DNA from: Streptomyces sp. SW4
GTDB taxonomy: Bacteria; Actinomycetota; Actinomycetes; Streptomycetales; Streptomycetaceae
Assembly: GCA_003248315.1 (NCBI GenBank)
Contig: QKWM01000003.1
Span: forward strand, 62,001 to 126,000
DNA: 64,000 nucleotides
Direction of reading: 5' to 3'
Each line of letters begins with the position of its first letter. Position 1 is the first letter of the stretch. The translations under genes and the position numbers were made by a program. The notes under the pieces were generated by a model that had not been told where the DNA came from, did no database searches, and worked only from the letters and a program-made list of their open reading frames with translations. This document shows positions 1 to 9,502 of the stretch, in pieces.

Positions 1-348
1 GCCCACGCCGACCCCACCCCGACGCCGACCGACCCGCACACCGGCTGCATGGCCGTCTACTCGGTGACGAACTCCTGGAACGGCGGCTTCCAGGGCTCCG
101 TCGAGGTGATGAACCACGGCACGGCGGCGCGCGACGGCTGGGCCGTGCGCTGGCGGCCCGGGCCCGGGACCAGGATCGGCCAGGTCTGGAACGGCACGCT
201 CGCCACCGGCTCCGACGGCACGGTGACGGTCGGGAACGCCGGCCACAACCGGACCATCGCGCCGGACGGCAGTGTCACCTTCGGCTTCACCGCCACCTCG
301 ACCGGCAACGACTTCCCCGTCGACACCGTCACCTGCGTCAACCCGTAG
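1..348 (+). CDS. C-terminal part of secreted protein with CBM2 cellulose-binding domain (5' partial)
   Basis: The frame is open from base 1 to the TAG at 346-348, so the catalytic part of the gene lies outside the window. A short Thr/Pro linker (about residues 4-14) leads into a family 2 carbohydrate-binding module of roughly 100 residues. It opens with GCMAVYSVTNSW and closes with VDTVTCVNP, the two cysteines being placed as in CBM2 disulfides. Tryptophans in NSWNGGF, DGWAVRW and VWNG fit the aromatic cellulose- or chitin-binding strip. Such modules anchor secreted glycoside hydrolases or LPMOs to polysaccharide. Which enzyme it belongs to cannot be told from here. Confidence 0.85.
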   Translation, partial: AHADPTPTPTDPHTGCMAVYSVTNSWNGGFQGSVEVMNHGTAARDGWAVRWRPGPGTRIGQVWNGTLATGSDGTVTVGNAGHNRTIAPDGSVTFGFTATSTGNDFPVDTVTCVNP

Positions 349-396
349 CACCCTGTGCGCCGGCGCCGGCTCCCGCGACCACGGGGGCCGGCGCCC

Positions 397-1048
397 TCAT
401 GCGTCCGGGCCGTCCGCGAGCGCCGCGGCGTGGTCGTTGACCGGCCGCGGGTGCCGGGCGGGTCGAGCGCGAACAGCGGGACGCCCAGCGCCCCGGCGCG
501 GGCGAGGGCCTCGGCGGTGTACCCGGCGAGGGAGTAGTGGACGCACTCCGCGCCCTGCGCCATCGCCGTCAGCCACAGGCACTCCACGTCCCGCACCGGG
601 ACCGGGAGGTCCGCCGGGTCCAGGCGCACCACCAGCCCGGGCCCGGCGAGGGCGATGCCTGGTCCGGGCGGCCGGCCGGCGCGGCGGATCCGGCGGTGGC
701 CGAGCCGGTGCAGATGGCGCACCACGGCCGTGACCGCGTCCAGGGCGGCGCCCGCCGGGGGAGCGGGCCGGACGGTCCGCCCGTCGGCCGCCCGCCACAG
801 GGGCAGCCGCAGCGTGACCCGCAGGCGCAGCCCAGCTCCGGCCGGGGCCACTCGCCGCGCGCACCGCACGCCGCGCAGACCACGGCGATCCACTCCTCGT
901 CCCAGACGCGCCGGGTGACCGGCGTCGCGGTGCCGCCGGGGTCGAGTCGCGGGGCGACGGGCGCGCCGCAGGCGCAGGGGTAGGGCGGCGCCGTACAGCG
1001 GTGTCCGCGCCCGCACGCCGGGCAGCGCACCGCGATGCTCTCGGACAT
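397..1048 (-). CDS. Small zinc-ribbon protein of unknown function (frame broken twice)
   Basis: Starts at MSESIAVRCPACGRGH. The N-terminal 60 residues hold repeated CxxC and CxC pairs (CPACG, PCACG, VCAACG, CACG), which suggest zinc ribbons. The C-terminal half reads TAVVRHLHRLGHRRIRR and then AECVHYSLAGYTAEALARAG, ending ADGPDA. Two one-base losses are needed, near 820 (a GGGG that reads GGG) and near 445. With both restored the product is 217 aa. The ending resembles a restriction-endonuclease-like or sensing domain, but I do not recognise the family. It converges with the CBM2 gene and is divergent from gcl. Confidence 0.6.
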
Positions 1049-1122
1049 GCCCCCATCGTCCTCCGGCCGGGCCCCGTCTGTCCGGCGCTCGGCGTGCCGG
1101 GTGCCCACTGTCCGCCGGTCTC

Positions 1123-1151
1123 TTGACGGCCTTCGGCTGCCGCCCTACATT
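1123..1151 (+). promoter_or_regulatory. gcl promoter
   Basis: TTGACG at 1123-1128, a 17-bp spacer, then TACATT at 1146-1151: a near-consensus vegetative (HrdB-type) promoter. The palindromes at 1154-1189 lie directly downstream, so a protein bound there would block initiation. Confidence 0.65.
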
Positions 1152-1153
1152 AC

Positions 1154-1201
1154 TTCCAGATCGTAGAAACCAAATTTCGCTATACGGAAGTTGCTACGGA
1201 A
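1154..1201. promoter_or_regulatory. Two TTCC-N7-GGAA-type operator candidates plus a half site upstream of gcl
   Basis: TTCCAGATCGTAGAA (1154-1168) and TTTCGCTATACGGAA (1175-1189) are imperfect copies of the 15-bp palindrome that is perfect at 7666-7680. A further half site TACGGAA follows at 1195-1201. The first two copies are centred 21 bp apart, about two helical turns. An IclR-type regulator such as the one at 31493-32302 is the likely ligand, by inference. Confidence 0.55.
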
Positions 1202-1258
1202 TTGCCACCGCGGGGCGCGACGGGAGTGCGAATCCGACAGCCGAAGCAGGAGTACTCG

Positions 1259-3043
<1,785 letters not shown>

Positions 3044-3058
3044 CCCGCACACCGCCGC

Positions 3059-3093
3059 AAGGGCGGCCCGTCCCCTCGGGGCGGGCCGCCCTT
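3059..3093. terminator. Terminator hairpin after gcl
   Basis: Arms 3059-3075 and 3078-3093 pair almost perfectly (AAGGGCGGCCCG with its complement, plus a CCCC/GGGG base) around a 2-nt loop. It lies 15 nt after the gcl stop and also separates gcl from the convergent gene at 3113. Confidence 0.75.
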
Positions 3094-3112
3094 CGCGTGT
3101 GTCCGGGGCCGT

Positions 3113-3743
3113 TCAGCCTCCGCCGTCCGAGCCGCCCGCCCGGTCCTGCCGGCCCGGCCGGTCTCCGTGTCCGAGGGCGTCCCGTACGTGCCGCTCCGCC
3201 GCCGGAACCGGCCCCCGCGCCGCGGGCGCCCGCCGCCCGGGACGGCGCCGGGATCCGTCACCAGACCGGCCCGCGCGGCGAAGCGCGGCAGGAGCACACG
3301 GAGCGCCGCCTCGCCGTGCAGGGCGACCGCGAGCAGGGTGGCCTCGTCCGTCAGCCCGTGCGCGGCCGCCGGCAGCGGGTGCCGTTCCCGCAGGAACGCC
3401 ACCCGGCGGCGCGCCGTCCGGCTGGGGCGCAGCCGCGGGTAGCCCAGCAGCCCGGCCTCCGCGAGCGGGATGCGCGTCAGGGCGAGCGCGAGCCGCACCT
3501 CCGGGTGCCGCACCAGTTCGCGTGCGGTGAGCGGCTCCTCCAGGCAGACCAGGACGGTTTCCTCGAACGGCGCCATTCCGTCCGGGGCGGGCCCGTCGCC
3601 CACAGGGCCCCGTCCGGGCCGGTCTCGACGGCGCCCAGCAGATGCAGGGCCACCACGGCCACCGTGACGGCGGCCCGCGGCCCGCCGGCCAGCAGGGCCA
3701 GCTCGTGCGGGGCCGTCCCGGTCCCGGCTTCCCGGCCGTTCAT
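3113..3743 (-). CDS. TIGR04222-like hypothetical protein (frame broken twice)
   Basis: Starts MNGREAGTGTAPHELALLAG. The next segment, GGPRAAVTVAVVALHLLG, and a later run of helices (FEETVLVCLEEPLTARELV, ALTRIPLAEAGLLG) resemble the N-terminal domain of actinobacterial TIGR04222 proteins, in which an AYLAGGP motif is typical. Two single-base losses, near 3580 (CCCCGGAC) and near 3230, must be restored to reach the TGA at 3113-3115, giving 210 aa. Its role is unknown. No membrane segment is obvious in what I can read, although many family members are membrane proteins. Confidence 0.55.
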
Positions 3744-4199
3744 GACACCACCCCGTCGCCGGACGGCCACCCGCCCGGCTACCGGGTATGTGCCCGCGAC
3801 GGGGCCGGGCAAGCCCGGCGACGCGGGTGCGCGAACGCCGGAGAGCGCCGGATGCGGGACCGTCCGCATCCGGCGCTCTCCGGCCGGTGAGGCATGTGAA
3901 GTTGTGGCCGTCCGACGGTGCGAGACTGGGCGCGACAGGACGTTCGCGCCGCCGGACGGAGTCTTTCGGTCGGCTGTGGCCGGGACCGCGGCGGGTGCGA
4001 CGGGGCCGGTGTTCCTCCCCTCAGGTCGTAGGAGGAGACGCCGGTCCCTTCACCACCGCACTGGCTCGCACGCCGCCGCGGTCCTCGTTCCCGCCCGCGG
4101 CGCACGGGCGGCCACCCCTCATCCGGGCCGTCCCGTGCCTCCGCGGGCCGCGCGTACGGTCTTGACCTCCCCGTCAAGTCCCCTACGCGAGCCTGGGGG
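3744..4199. other. 456-bp intergenic region with a strong hairpin, no gene seen
   Basis: It separates the start of the TIGR04222-like gene from the end of catalase. It holds the 21-bp hairpin at 3837-3884 and an 18-bp palindrome, CTTGAC/GTCAAG at 4161-4178, just after the catalase stop and possibly part of its terminator. Open frames here have codon use unlike the neighbours and match no family I know. Confidence 0.6.
3837..3884. terminator. Perfect 21-bp inverted repeat (terminator-like)
   Basis: Arms 3837-3857 and 3864-3884 are exact complements around the 6-nt loop GACCGT. There is no U tract. It lies about 320 bp beyond the end of catalase and upstream of the gene starting at 3743, so it could end read-through from catalase. 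Confidence 0.7.
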
Positions 4200-5661
4200 T
4201 CAGTCCTCGCGCAGGGCGCGGACCGCCTCCTCCACGCGCTTGCCGTACTCGGGGTCGGCGGCGTGGAAGTGCGCGAGGTTCTTCTCGATCACGTCGTCGC
4301 GGGAGACCTGGGACAGGCCGCCGGCGATGTTCGCGACCAGACGCTGCTTCTCCTCCTCGGACATCAGCCGGTACAGCTCGCCCGCCTGGAAGAAGTCGTC
4401 GTCCTTGGTGTGCAGCGGGGCCTCGTGGGTGCCGGTGTGGCCGGACACGGCGAGCGGCGCCGACAGCGGGCGGCCGGTCTCGACGGGGCCGTCGTAGGAG
4501 TTCGGCTCGTAGTTCTTGGCGTGGCGGCCCTGGCCGTTGACCGCCATGAAGCCGTCGCGGCCGTAGTTGGCGGCGCCGCCGGGCACGGCCTTGGGCGCGT
4601 TGACCGCGAGCTGGGTGTGGTTGACGCCCAGGCGGTAGCGGTGCGCGTCGGCGTAGGCGAAGAGCCGGCCCTGGAGCATCTTGTCCGGCGAGGGACCGAT
4701 GCCGGGCACGAAGTTGTTGGGGAGAACGCGGCCTGCTCGACCTCGGCGAAGATGTTGTCGGGGTTGCGGTCCAGCACCAGGCGGCCGACCCGCTTGAGCG
4801 GGTAGTCCTTGTGCGGCCACACCTTGGTCAGGTCGAACGGGTTGAAGCGGTAGTCGGCCGCCTCCTCGGCGGGCATGAGCTGGACGTAGAGGGTCCAGGA
4901 CGGGTGCACGCCGCGCTCGATGGCCTGGAGCAGGTCGGTCTGGTGGGAGTTGGCGTCCCGGCCGACGACCTCCGCGGCCTGCTCGGTGGACAGGCAGCGG
5001 ATGCCCTGGTTCGTCTTGAAGTGGTACTTGACGAAGAAGGCCTCGCCCTTGCTGTTCGTCCACTGGTAGGTGTGCGAGCCGTAGCCGTTCATGTGGCGGT
5101 ACGACGCCGGGATGCCGCGGTCGCCCATCAGCCAGGTCACCTGGTGGGTGGCCTCGGGGAGTGCGCCCAGAAGTCCCAGACGTTGTCCGGCTCCTGCTTG
5201 CCGGTGAACGGGTCGCGCTTCTGCGAGTGGATGAAGTCGGGGAACTTGATCGGGTCCTTGATGAAGAAGACCGGGGTGTTGTTCCCGACGAGGTCGTAGT
5301 TGCCTTCCTGGGTGTAGAACTTCACCGCGAAGCCGCGCGGGTCGCGCACGGCGTCGGCGCCGCCCAGCGAGTCGGCCACGGTCGAGAAGCGCACGAAGAC
5401 CTCGGTGCGCTTGCCGACGGTGTTCAGGAAGTCGGCGACGGTGTAGTCGGTGACGTCGTCCGTCACCTCGAAGTGGCCGTAGGCGCCGGAACCCCGGGCG
5501 TGCACGACGCGCTCCGGGATGCGCTCGCGGTTGAAGCGGGCGAGCTTCTCCAGGAGGTGCTGGTCCTGGAGCAGGAGCGGGCCGCCGATGCCGGCGGAGG
5601 CGGAGTTCTGGTTGTCGGCGACCGGGGCGCCGGACTCTGTCGTGAGCACGCGCTGCGACAT
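4200..5661 (-). CDS. katA: Monofunctional haem catalase (frame broken twice)
   Basis: Disproportionates H2O2. Starts [35 protein letters not shown] carries the distal histidine, [20 protein letters not shown] is the clade-typical NADPH/haem segment, [10 protein letters not shown] follows, and [20 protein letters not shown] holds the proximal haem tyrosine. Frame shifts fall near 5157 (HSP|EATHQV, in CCCCGAG) and near 4727 (AAF|SPNNFV). One base restored at each gives 487 aa, a normal small-subunit catalase. It has its own promoter in the 207-bp gap after glxR and shares two operators with the purine genes, which fits removal of the H2O2 produced by urate oxidase. Confidence 0.93.
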
Positions 5662-5697
5662 CGTGGACCTTCCGTGCGAGGGTCAGCGGAAAACTGT

Positions 5698-5712
5698 TTC
5701 CGCTTTGTGGAG
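5698..5712. promoter_or_regulatory. TTCC-N7-GGA operator candidate at catalase promoter
   Basis: TTCCGCTTTGTGGAG matches 14 of 15 bases of the site upstream of allB (32405-32419). It sits just downstream of the predicted catalase start point on the minus strand. It overlaps a larger inverted repeat, GCGGAAA/TTTCCGC, at 5686-5703. Confidence 0.6.
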
Positions 5713-5722
5713 CCTGAGTTGG

Positions 5723-5763
5723 AGCCTAAGTACGGGTGAAGTGAACGTCAACAGTTTGTTGAA
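5723..5763 (-). promoter_or_regulatory. Catalase promoter with overlapping 17-bp palindromic element
   Basis: On the minus strand TTGACG (5751-5746), a 17-bp spacer, then TAGGCT (5728-5723). The -35 hexamer is the end of TTCAACAAACTGTTGAC (5763-5747), an imperfect palindrome that recurs base for base in the uraD promoter, again over the -35. Confidence 0.65.
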
Positions 5764-5868
5764 GCCGCTTGGGCGGTCGACGGGGGTTCCGGGCGGCGCC
5801 GCACGCTCGGGCGCGACAGGACAGGTGTCAGCGGACGGCGCCACCCGGAAGCTGTGGGGCTGCTCGCG

Positions 5869-6762
5869 TCAGACCTGGGCGCCGGAGAGGCGCTCCACGG
5901 CGCGCAGCAGCGCGGAGTGGTCGAGACCGCCGTCGCCCTGGGCGCGCAGCGACGCGACCAGCTGGGCGACCGTGGCGCCGACCGGCAGGGCCGCGCCCAC
6001 GTTGCGGGCGGCATCGGTGACGATGCCCATGTCCTTGTGGTGCAGGTCGATGCGGAAGCCCGGCTTGAAGTCGCGGTTGAGGAAGTTGTCCTTCTTCCGC
6101 GTCAGCACGGTCGAGCCGGCCAGGCCGCCGTTGAGGACGTCGAGCGCGGCCTTCAGGTCCACGCCGGACTTCTCGAGGAAGACCACGGCCTCGGCGCAGG
6201 CCTGGATGTTGACGGCGACGATCAGCTGGTTGGCGGCCTTCACCGTCTGGCCCGAGCCGTGCGGACCGCACAGCACGATGGTCTTGCCCAGCGCCTCGAA
6301 GATCGGCTTGGCCTCGTCGAAGTCGGCCTGCTCGCCGCCGACCATGATCGACAGCACGGCCTCGATGGCGCCGGCCTCGCCGCCCGACACCGGGGCGTCC
6401 AGCACGCGGATGCCCTTGTCCTTGGCGGCCTTGGCCAGGTCGACGGAGGTCTGCGGCGTGATCGAGGACATGTCGATCAGCAGCGCGCCGGAGCGGGCGT
6501 TCTCCAGGATGCCGTCCGGGCCGTAGGCGATGGCCTCGACCTGCGGGGAGGCCGGGACCATCGTGATGATCACGTCGGCGTCGCGCACGGCCTCGGCGAC
6601 CGAGCCGGCCGCGGTGCCGCCGGCGGCGGCCAGGCGGTCCAGCTTCTCCTGCTCCAGGGTGAAGCCGCTGACCTGGTAGCCGGCCTTGATCAGGTTCTCG
6701 GACATCGGCGAGCCCATGATGCCCAGGCCGATCCACGCGATCTTGGGAAGGTTGTTGCTCAT
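5869..6762 (-). CDS. glxR: 2-Hydroxy-3-oxopropionate (tartronate semialdehyde) reductase
   Basis: Reduces tartronate semialdehyde to D-glycerate with NAD(P)H (EC 1.1.1.60), the step after Gcl. It is 297 aa, intact and full length for the beta-hydroxyacid dehydrogenase family. The Rossmann motif IAWIGLGIMGSPMSENL is at residues 8-24. The substrate motif DAPVSGGEAGA lies near 120, the catalytic lysine is in GSGQTVKAANQ near 170, and the HHKDMG motif is near 240. It lies 31 bp after hyi on the same strand and is probably cotranscribed with it from the promoter at 7701-7730. Confidence 0.95.
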   Translation of the reverse strand: MSNNLPKIAWIGLGIMGSPMSENLIKAGYQVSGFTLEQEKLDRLAAAGGTAAGSVAEAVRDADVIITMVPASPQVEAIAYGPDGILENARSGALLIDMSSITPQTSVDLAKAAKDKGIRVLDAPVSGGEAGAIEAVLSIMVGGEQADFDEAKPIFEALGKTIVLCGPHGSGQTVKAANQLIVAVNIQACAEAVVFLEKSGVDLKAALDVLNGGLAGSTVLTRKKDNFLNRDFKPGFRIDLHHKDMGIVTDAARNVGAALPVGATVAQLVASLRAQGDGGLDHSALLRAVERLSGAQV

Positions 6763-6793
6763 GATTCGGGGTGCCTCTCGTGGTGCGGGGTGG

Positions 6794-7632
6794 TCAGCGG
6801 GCGGCGCGGGCCTCGCGGGGCAGCCAGTCGAAGGCCTCCGCGCTCGGGCGGTCGCCCGGCTTGTACTCCAGGCCGACCCAGCCCTCGTAACCGGCCTTCC
6901 TCAGCTGGTCGAGCAGCTCCTCCAGTGGCAGCGAGCCCGTGCCCGGGGCGCCGCGGCCGGGGTTGTCGGCGATCTGCACGTGGCCGGTCTTCGCGGCGTA
7001 CCGCTCGATCACCTGCGGCAGGTCCTCGCCGTTCATGGACAGGTGGTACAGGTCCATGAGGAAGGCGGCGTTGTCCAGGCCGGTCGCCGCGTTGACCTTG
7101 TCGACGACCTCGACCGCGGCCGGCGCCGACACCAGCGGGTAGAGCGGCGACTCCGGCTTGTTCAGGGCCTCGATCAGCAGGGTCGCGCCGATCCGGTCCG
7201 CCGCGCGGGCGGCCAGGACCAGGTTCTCCAGCGCGAGCCGGTCCTGCTCCGCCGGGTCCACGCCCTCGACGCGGTTGCCGTAGAGCGCGTTGAGCGCCTT
7301 GCAGCCCAGGGACCGGGCGAAGCCGGCGGCCACGTCGATGTTGGCGCGGAACCTCTCCGACTCCTCACCGGGCACCGACAGGGCGCCGCGGTCGGGGCCG
7401 GGGAGCTGCCCGGCGTAGAAGTTCAGGCCCGTGAGCTGGACGCCCGCGTCCTCGATCGCCTTCTTCAGGGCGTCGAGCTCGGACTGCTCGGGGTGGGCGA
7501 GTCGACCCAGGGCCACCACAGCTCGACCGCGGTGAAGCCGGCCGCGGCGGCGGCCGCGGGGCGCTCCAGGAGCGGGAGTTCCGTGAAGAGGATCGACAGG
7601 TTGACGTTGAAGCGCTGGTCTGCGAATCCCAT
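6794..7632 (-). CDS. hyi: Hydroxypyruvate isomerase family TIM-barrel protein (one frameshift)
   Basis: Interconverts hydroxypyruvate and tartronate semialdehyde (EC 5.3.1.22). The start MGFADQRFNVNLSILFTE leads to AVELWWPWVDSPTP, then the frame breaks near 7497 (CCCCGAG) and resumes as EQSELDALKKAIEDAG. One restored base gives 279 aa, the family norm. Xylose-isomerase-like barrel residues include TLLIEALNK, DLYHLSMNGED and the metal-ligand glutamate in GLEYKPGDRPS. It is the first gene of the hyi-glxR unit. Confidence 0.92.
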
Positions 7633-7665
7633 CGGGTGCCGCGCTCCCTTCCGTGTCGCTACTGT

Positions 7666-7680
7666 TTCCGTATTACGGAA
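7666..7680. promoter_or_regulatory. Perfect 15-bp palindromic operator upstream of hyi
   Basis: TTCCGTATTACGGAA is the cleanest copy of the TTCC-N7-GGAA element in the window, symmetric about one central base. It lies about 20 bp downstream of the -10 of the hyi promoter, in a repressor position. Confidence 0.7.
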
Positions 7681-7686
7681 GTTCGT

Positions 7687-7730
7687 TTCTGCGTAATGGA
7701 AGATTGCCGGGCGGTCGTGCGGCTTGTCAA
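7687..7730 (-). promoter_or_regulatory. hyi-glxR promoter with overlapping second operator copy
   Basis: On the minus strand TTGACA (7730-7725), an 18-bp spacer, then CAATCT (7706-7701). A degenerate palindrome, TTCTGCGTAATGGAA (7687-7701), touches the -10. Its centre is 21 bp from that of the perfect copy at 7666, the same spacing as the pair upstream of gcl. Confidence 0.6.
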
Positions 7731-7760
7731 GAGGGGTCGGCGGAAACGGTCACCGCGCGT

Positions 7761-7766
7761 TAGGTT
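7761..7766 (+). promoter_or_regulatory. -10 box for a probably leaderless transcript
   Basis: TAGGTT ends 6 bp before the GTG at 7773 and no Shine-Dalgarno sequence precedes that GTG, as expected for leaderless mRNA. Confidence 0.45.
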
Positions 7767-7772
7767 GACCGG

Positions 7773-8024
7773 GTGCGATTGAGAGTGGAGTTCACGACCG
7801 AGCCCTTCGATCTGGACGAGGCGCCCGCCCACGCGCTGGTCGCCCGGGACGTCATCCAGGCCGCGGAGCTGGACGCCGTCGACGTCGGCCCGTTCGGCAA
7901 CACCGCCGAGGGCGACGCCGACGCGGTCCTGTCCGCCGTGGACGCCCTGCTGCGCCGGACGCTGCGGGCCGGCGCCACCCGGGTCTCCCTCCAGGTCAAC
8001 GTGGTCGCGGAGGAGGAGCGGTGA
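7773..8024 (+). CDS. Small protein resembling the MTH1187/YkoF thiamine-binding fold
   Basis: 83 aa, intact, starting at GTG 7773 as a probable leaderless message. The later part, VGPFGNTAEGDADAVLSAVD and then GATRVSLQVNVV, follows the pattern of DUF77/MTH1187-type proteins (GTxxEGD followed by a helix and a final beta strand). That fold binds thiamine-like ligands or forms small ferredoxin-like oligomers. The match is by motif pattern only. The gene overlaps the next by GTGA, so the two are translationally coupled. Lying divergent from hyi and ahead of the urate genes suggests a sensing role, by inference. Confidence 0.5.
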   Translation: MRLRVEFTTEPFDLDEAPAHALVARDVIQAAELDAVDVGPFGNTAEGDADAVLSAVDALLRRTLRAGATRVSLQVNVVAEEER

Positions 8025-8389
8025 GCGGCGGCGCGGACGAGCCCTTCATCGCCGCCGTCAAGCCCCTGGTCGACGCCATCGGCGGCGAACTGCTCCCGCC
8101 CGACGAGGCCGGCCAGGACGACGTGGTCCTCGCCTGGGAGGGCGCCGACGTCGTCGCCGTGCGCCTGCCGCAGCTCGCCGACTCCCTGGACCACATCCTG
8201 GCCGCCATGGAGCGCCGGCAGGGCCGGCCGCTGGCCGAGCTGGACCGCAAGGCCAAGCAGGAGCTCGTGCGCACCCTGGAGGCGCGCGGTGCCTTCGCCG
8301 TGCGGCACGGCGTGGAGACCGTGGCCAGTGCCCTCGGTGTCAGCCGCTTCACCGTCTACAACTACCTCAACCGCGAGCGCGGCCTGTGA
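8021..8389 (+). CDS. DNA-binding protein with YheO-type C-terminal HTH
   Basis: 122 aa, intact. The last 45 residues (LVRTLEARGAFAVRHGVE then ALGVSRFTVYNYLNRE) match the YheO/HTH_22 helix-turn-helix, in which SRFTVYNYLN is the recognition helix. The N-terminal 70 residues (ELLPPDEAGQDDVVLAWEG) may be a small ligand or partner domain, much shorter than the PAS-like domain of YheO. It starts at GTG 8021 inside the end of the preceding gene. A strong hairpin (8451-8486) ends the operon. It is a candidate second regulator of the purine cluster. Confidence 0.7.
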   Translation: MSGGADEPFIAAVKPLVDAIGGELLPPDEAGQDDVVLAWEGADVVAVRLPQLADSLDHILAAMERRQGRPLAELDRKAKQELVRTLEARGAFAVRHGVETVASALGVSRFTVYNYLNRERGL

Positions 8390-8450
8390 TCGTCCGCGGG
8401 GTGCTCCCGCCGCTCTCCCGGCGCCCCTGACCTGGGGGTTGACCTCAGAG

Positions 8451-8486
8451 GCAAGCCGCCGTCCCGGCTCCGGGGCGGCGGCTTGC
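8451..8486. terminator. Terminator hairpin after the two-gene regulator operon
   Basis: GCAAGCCGCC (8451-8460) pairs with 8477-8486, extended inward to about 15 bp with one G:T pair and a 6-nt loop. Confidence 0.75.
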
Positions 8487-8513
8487 GCGTGCTCGTATTT
8501 GTTACCCCGAATT

Positions 8514-8555
8514 TTCAACAAACTGTTGACGCCGTGTTTCCGAGGGCGTTAGCTA
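8514..8555 (+). promoter_or_regulatory. uraD promoter with overlapping 17-bp palindromic element
   Basis: TTCAACAAACTGTTGAC (8514-8530) is identical to the element in the catalase promoter (5747-5763, opposite strand). Its end forms the -35 hexamer TTGACG (8526-8531), followed 18 bp later by TAGCTA (8550-8555). Confidence 0.65.
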
Positions 8556-8593
8556 TCGGCACGCCCGTTCAGCACAAGGCCACGGAGGCTCCC

Positions 8594-9106
8594 GTGACGT
8601 CCACTTCCACGCCGCCGGGCCTGGCCCGCTTCAACGCCCTCGAGGAGCACGCGGCCTTCGCCGCCCTCCACGAGGCGTGTGCCTCCACGGCGTGGGCCCG
8701 GCGACTGCTCGCCGCCCGCCCCTACGCCACCCCGGAGGACCTCTACGCCGCCAGCGACGCCGCCATGGCCGAGCTGACCACGGCGGACCTCGAGGAGGCG
8801 ATGGCCGGGCATCCGCCGATCGGCCGCCCCAAGCCGGGCGACCCGACCTCCTCCCGCGAGCAGGCGGGCATGGCCGGCGCGTCCGACGAGCTGAAGGCGG
8901 AGATGCTGGAACTGAACCTGGCCTACCAGGAGAAGTTCGGCCACGTGTTCCTGATCTGCGCCACCGGCCGCACCGGCGAGCAGATGAGGGACGCGGTCAA
9001 GGAACGGATCGGCAACGCCCCGGAAGAGGAGCGGGAGATCGTCCGCACCGAACTGGGCAAGATCAACCGGATCCGGCTCGCCCGACTCGTCGAACAGGAC
9101 GCCTGA
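8594..9106 (+). CDS. uraD: 2-Oxo-4-hydroxy-4-carboxy-5-ureidoimidazoline (OHCU) decarboxylase
   Basis: Converts OHCU to S-allantoin, the last step of urate breakdown to allantoin (EC 4.1.1.97). It is 170 aa and intact. AGHPPIGR holds the catalytic histidine, TSSREQAGM the glutamate, and YQEKFGHVFLICATGRT is the family core. GTG 8594 is chosen because ACGGAGG lies 5 nt upstream. It is the first gene of the urate operon, 2 nt before the HIU hydrolase gene. Confidence 0.95.
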   Translation: MTSTSTPPGLARFNALEEHAAFAALHEACASTAWARRLLAARPYATPEDLYAASDAAMAELTTADLEEAMAGHPPIGRPKPGDPTSSREQAGMAGASDELKAEMLELNLAYQEKFGHVFLICATGRTGEQMRDAVKERIGNAPEEEREIVRTELGKINRIRLARLVEQDA

Positions 9107-9108
9107 CC

Positions 9109-9496
9109 ATGAGCACCAGCACCACCGCTTCCGTGTCCACGCACATCCTGGACACCAGCGTCGGCCGCCCCGCCGAGGGCGTCGCCGTCCAGCTCTCCGC
9201 CCGCACCGGGCGGGACGCGGACTGGCAGCACCTCGGCGGTTCCGCGACCGACGCGGACGGACGGTGCAAGGACCTCCCGGCCCTGCCGGAGGGCACCACC
9301 CACGTACGGCTCGACTTCGCGGTGGAGCCGTACTTCGAGAAGAAGCAAGCCGATGCGCAGCAGGACGCCCCGCGACTCGGACAGCGGTGCGTTCTTCCCC
9401 GAGGTCGTGATCACGTTCGCGGTCACGCCCGGCGAGCACTACCACGTACCGCTGCTGCTCAACCCGTTCGGCTACTCCGTTTACCGAGGGAGCTAG
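9109..9496 (+). CDS. pucM: 5-Hydroxyisourate hydrolase, transthyretin-like (one frame break)
   Basis: Hydrolyses 5-hydroxyisourate to OHCU (EC 3.5.2.17). [20 protein letters not shown] is the N-terminal family signature, and the gene ends in the diagnostic YRGS after [10 protein letters not shown]. The frame breaks near 9370 in a GCCCCGCGA stretch after [12 protein letters not shown] and resumes at [15 protein letters not shown]. The net change equals two missing bases (or one extra). Repaired length is about 129 aa, normal for the family. The urate oxidase gene begins 6 nt downstream. Confidence 0.92.
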
Positions 9497-9502
9497 CTAG
9501 AA

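Noticed and set aside
3885..4199. A possible minus-strand gene of about 130 codons (3779-4177)
   Set aside because: Composition is that of random GC-rich frames, it overlaps the 21-bp hairpin, and no domain or ribosome site is visible.
4200..5661. Catalase as a decayed pseudogene in three pieces
   Set aside because: Both breaks need only one base in a C/G run, all catalytic residues are intact, and the same pattern affects about 30 other genes.
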